5,742 nucleotides of DNA from Rhodobacteraceae bacterium UBA996. Its GTDB lineage: Bacteria > Pseudomonadota > Alphaproteobacteria > Rhodobacterales > Rhodobacteraceae. The DNA is taken from the NCBI GenBank assembly GCA_002291955.1, contig DBBA01000054.1:1-5742 (forward strand), in the 5' to 3' direction. The notes beneath the pieces were generated by a model. The model worked only from the letters and a program-made list of their open reading frames with translations, did not search any database and had not been told where the DNA came from. How positions within the stretch are numbered: the stretch's first letter is position 1; each line of letters starts with the position of its first letter. The position numbers and the translations under genes were made by a program. Positions 5,149 to 5,742 of this stretch are shown here, piece after piece.

Positions 5149-5562
5149 TCACAGCGGTCCGGCCTCGCAGGCGGCGAAGAAGCCGTCCAGCGTGTCGGCC
5201 ACCAGCGTGAGGTCCGCAGGCCCGCTGTTGAGGAAGCCGATCAGGCCGTAGCCCCGGCCTTGGGCGTGCACAACCATGGACGGGCCGCCGTCATCGCCGA
5301 TCAGCGCCATGCCGTCGGGCACCGACCCCTTGTAGCCCTCGAACGCCTCCACCGCGTCGGCGAGCGCGTAGAACCGCAGGTACTGGCCGGTGACGTCCGG
5401 CCCCGCCGACCCGTCGCCGGTGCCCCAGCGCTGCCAGTGCGCGACCAGTTCGTCGGGCGGGGTGTAGCCGCTGAGTTCCTCGAACGCGCGCAGGAGCTCG
5501 TCCGAGAATTCCGGGGGGCCCGCCTCGATCCGGGCCATCACGCGGTCCGTCGCCGTCTTCAT
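5149..5562 (-). CDS. Probable SMI1/KNR4 (SUKH) family protein
   Basis: A 137-residue acidic soluble protein with no signal peptide or membrane segment. The pattern fits the SUKH fold: an N-terminal helix with FSDELLRAFEELSGYTPPDELVAHW in three pieces (19-43), then LRFYALADAVEAF (62-74), where the family has a structural strand plus helix, and MALIGDDGGPSMVVHA (85-100), the usual IG-DG-G core. GYGLIGFLNSGPADLTLVAD (104-123) and a final helix TLDGFFAAC follow. Many SUKH proteins are immunity proteins of polymorphic toxin systems and others are cellular regulators (family knowledge); no toxin gene of that kind is seen in the window. The ATG at 5562 follows GGGGGA with 7-nt spacing; an internal ATG at residue 9 is less likely. 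The gene ends in TGA, in the same frame as the PIN gene 162 bp on. Confidence 0.65.
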   Translation of the reverse strand: MKTATDRVMARIEAGPPEFSDELLRAFEELSGYTPPDELVAHWQRWGTGDGSAGPDVTGQYLRFYALADAVEAFEGYKGSVPDGMALIGDDGGPSMVVHAQGRGYGLIGFLNSGPADLTLVADTLDGFFAACEAGPL

Positions 5563-5654
5563 CGCAAGGTCCCCCGTCGGTGCCGATGACCGGCAGGATC
5601 GCGCGCCGGGGCAGGCCGGGCAAGGGCGCGTGGCGAGGTGGGGGCCTCAAGTGA

Positions 5655-5680
5655 AGGGTGACGTGGGAGGGTGACGTGGT
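5655..5680. repeat. 13-bp tandem duplication upstream of the SUKH-like gene
   Basis: AGGGTGACGTGG occurs twice, at 5655-5666 and 5668-5679, identical over 12 bases with a 13-base period. It lies about 95 bp upstream of the start codon at 5562 and directly beside palindromic copy C. On the minus strand each unit contains CCACGTCACC. It could be a double binding site for a regulator or a chance duplication. Confidence 0.65.
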
Positions 5681-5742
5681 GGGGGGCGCTGCCCCCCGGA
5701 CCCGCGCGGGCGCGGGTCCTCCCCCCCGGGATATTTGGGGCA
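5681..5742 (+). repeat. GC-rich double-hairpin palindromic element, copy C (may continue past the edge)
   Basis: Hairpin 1 (5681-5697) is base-for-base the same as in copy A: GGGGGGC, GCT, GCCCCCC. Hairpin 2 (5698-5719) pairs GGACCCGCGC with GCGCGGGTCC around GG and is longer than in the other copies. The tail CCCCCCCGGGATATTTGG (5721-5738) matches that of copy A with one extra C and one substitution. The element reaches the end of the window, so its full extent is unknown. No gene is seen from 5563 to the edge. Confidence 0.8.

Noticed and set aside
4985..5251. Gly-rich 88-codon plus-strand frame over the 12-bp repeat
   Set aside because: Its coding look comes only from the repeat, it then runs antisense into the SUKH-like gene, and there is no ribosome binding site that I would defend. 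The minus-strand reading is at least in frame with real genes.
3019..5589. 856-codon open frame on the plus strand
   Set aside because: It spans a tRNA gene, its terminator and four minus-strand features, and has low-complexity Arg/Gly composition. It is a shadow of high GC, not a gene.

Overview
The window looks like ordinary chromosome of a high-GC alphaproteobacterium, most likely a member of the Rhodobacterales (Paracoccus/Rhodobacter-like). Three things point there: GC is very high (about 70% by eye) with codons ending in G or C; the tRNA-Asp has a bacterial consensus promoter; and three copies of a G6/C6 double-hairpin element ending in CCCGGGATAnTTGG are present, a type of intergenic palindrome I associate from memory with Rhodobacteraceae. 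The genus cannot be fixed from this sequence.

Layout from left to right. A DMT/EamA permease (+) enters from the left edge already truncated and ends at 505. It overlaps tail to tail by 58 bp with selO (448-1887, -), a SelO/YdiU protein AMPylase that keeps its catalytic residues and the C-terminal Cys. A gene-free gap (1888-2086) holds two inverted copies of the palindromic element. Next come a nucleoside hydrolase (2087-3025, -), a strong intrinsic terminator (3046-3085), tRNA-Asp(GTC) (3101-3177, -) and its promoter (3215-3243). After these lie an aldo/keto reductase (3268-4281, -), a non-coding stretch with a REP-like palindrome (4282-4578), a probable PIN-domain protein (4579-4986, -), a GC-rich 12-bp tandem repeat (5006-5077), a probable SMI1/KNR4 (SUKH) protein (5149-5562, -), and a third copy of the palindromic element at the right edge.

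The genes do not form an obvious pathway. SelO (protein AMPylation, redox stress), the nucleoside hydrolase (nucleoside salvage) and the AKR (carbonyl reduction) are metabolic or stress housekeeping genes. Regulation is most informative around the tRNA: its promoter has a GC-rich discriminator, and the nucleoside hydrolase start lies only about 20 bp past the tRNA terminator, so that gene may be expressed by read-through. The least ordinary part is the right end. There a SUKH protein and a PIN protein share one reading frame, separated by a single TGA and an open proline-rich stretch, and no antitoxin gene is visible. I see no CRISPR array, transposase, phage gene or clearly new multi-gene system; the findings are modest and ranked accordingly.
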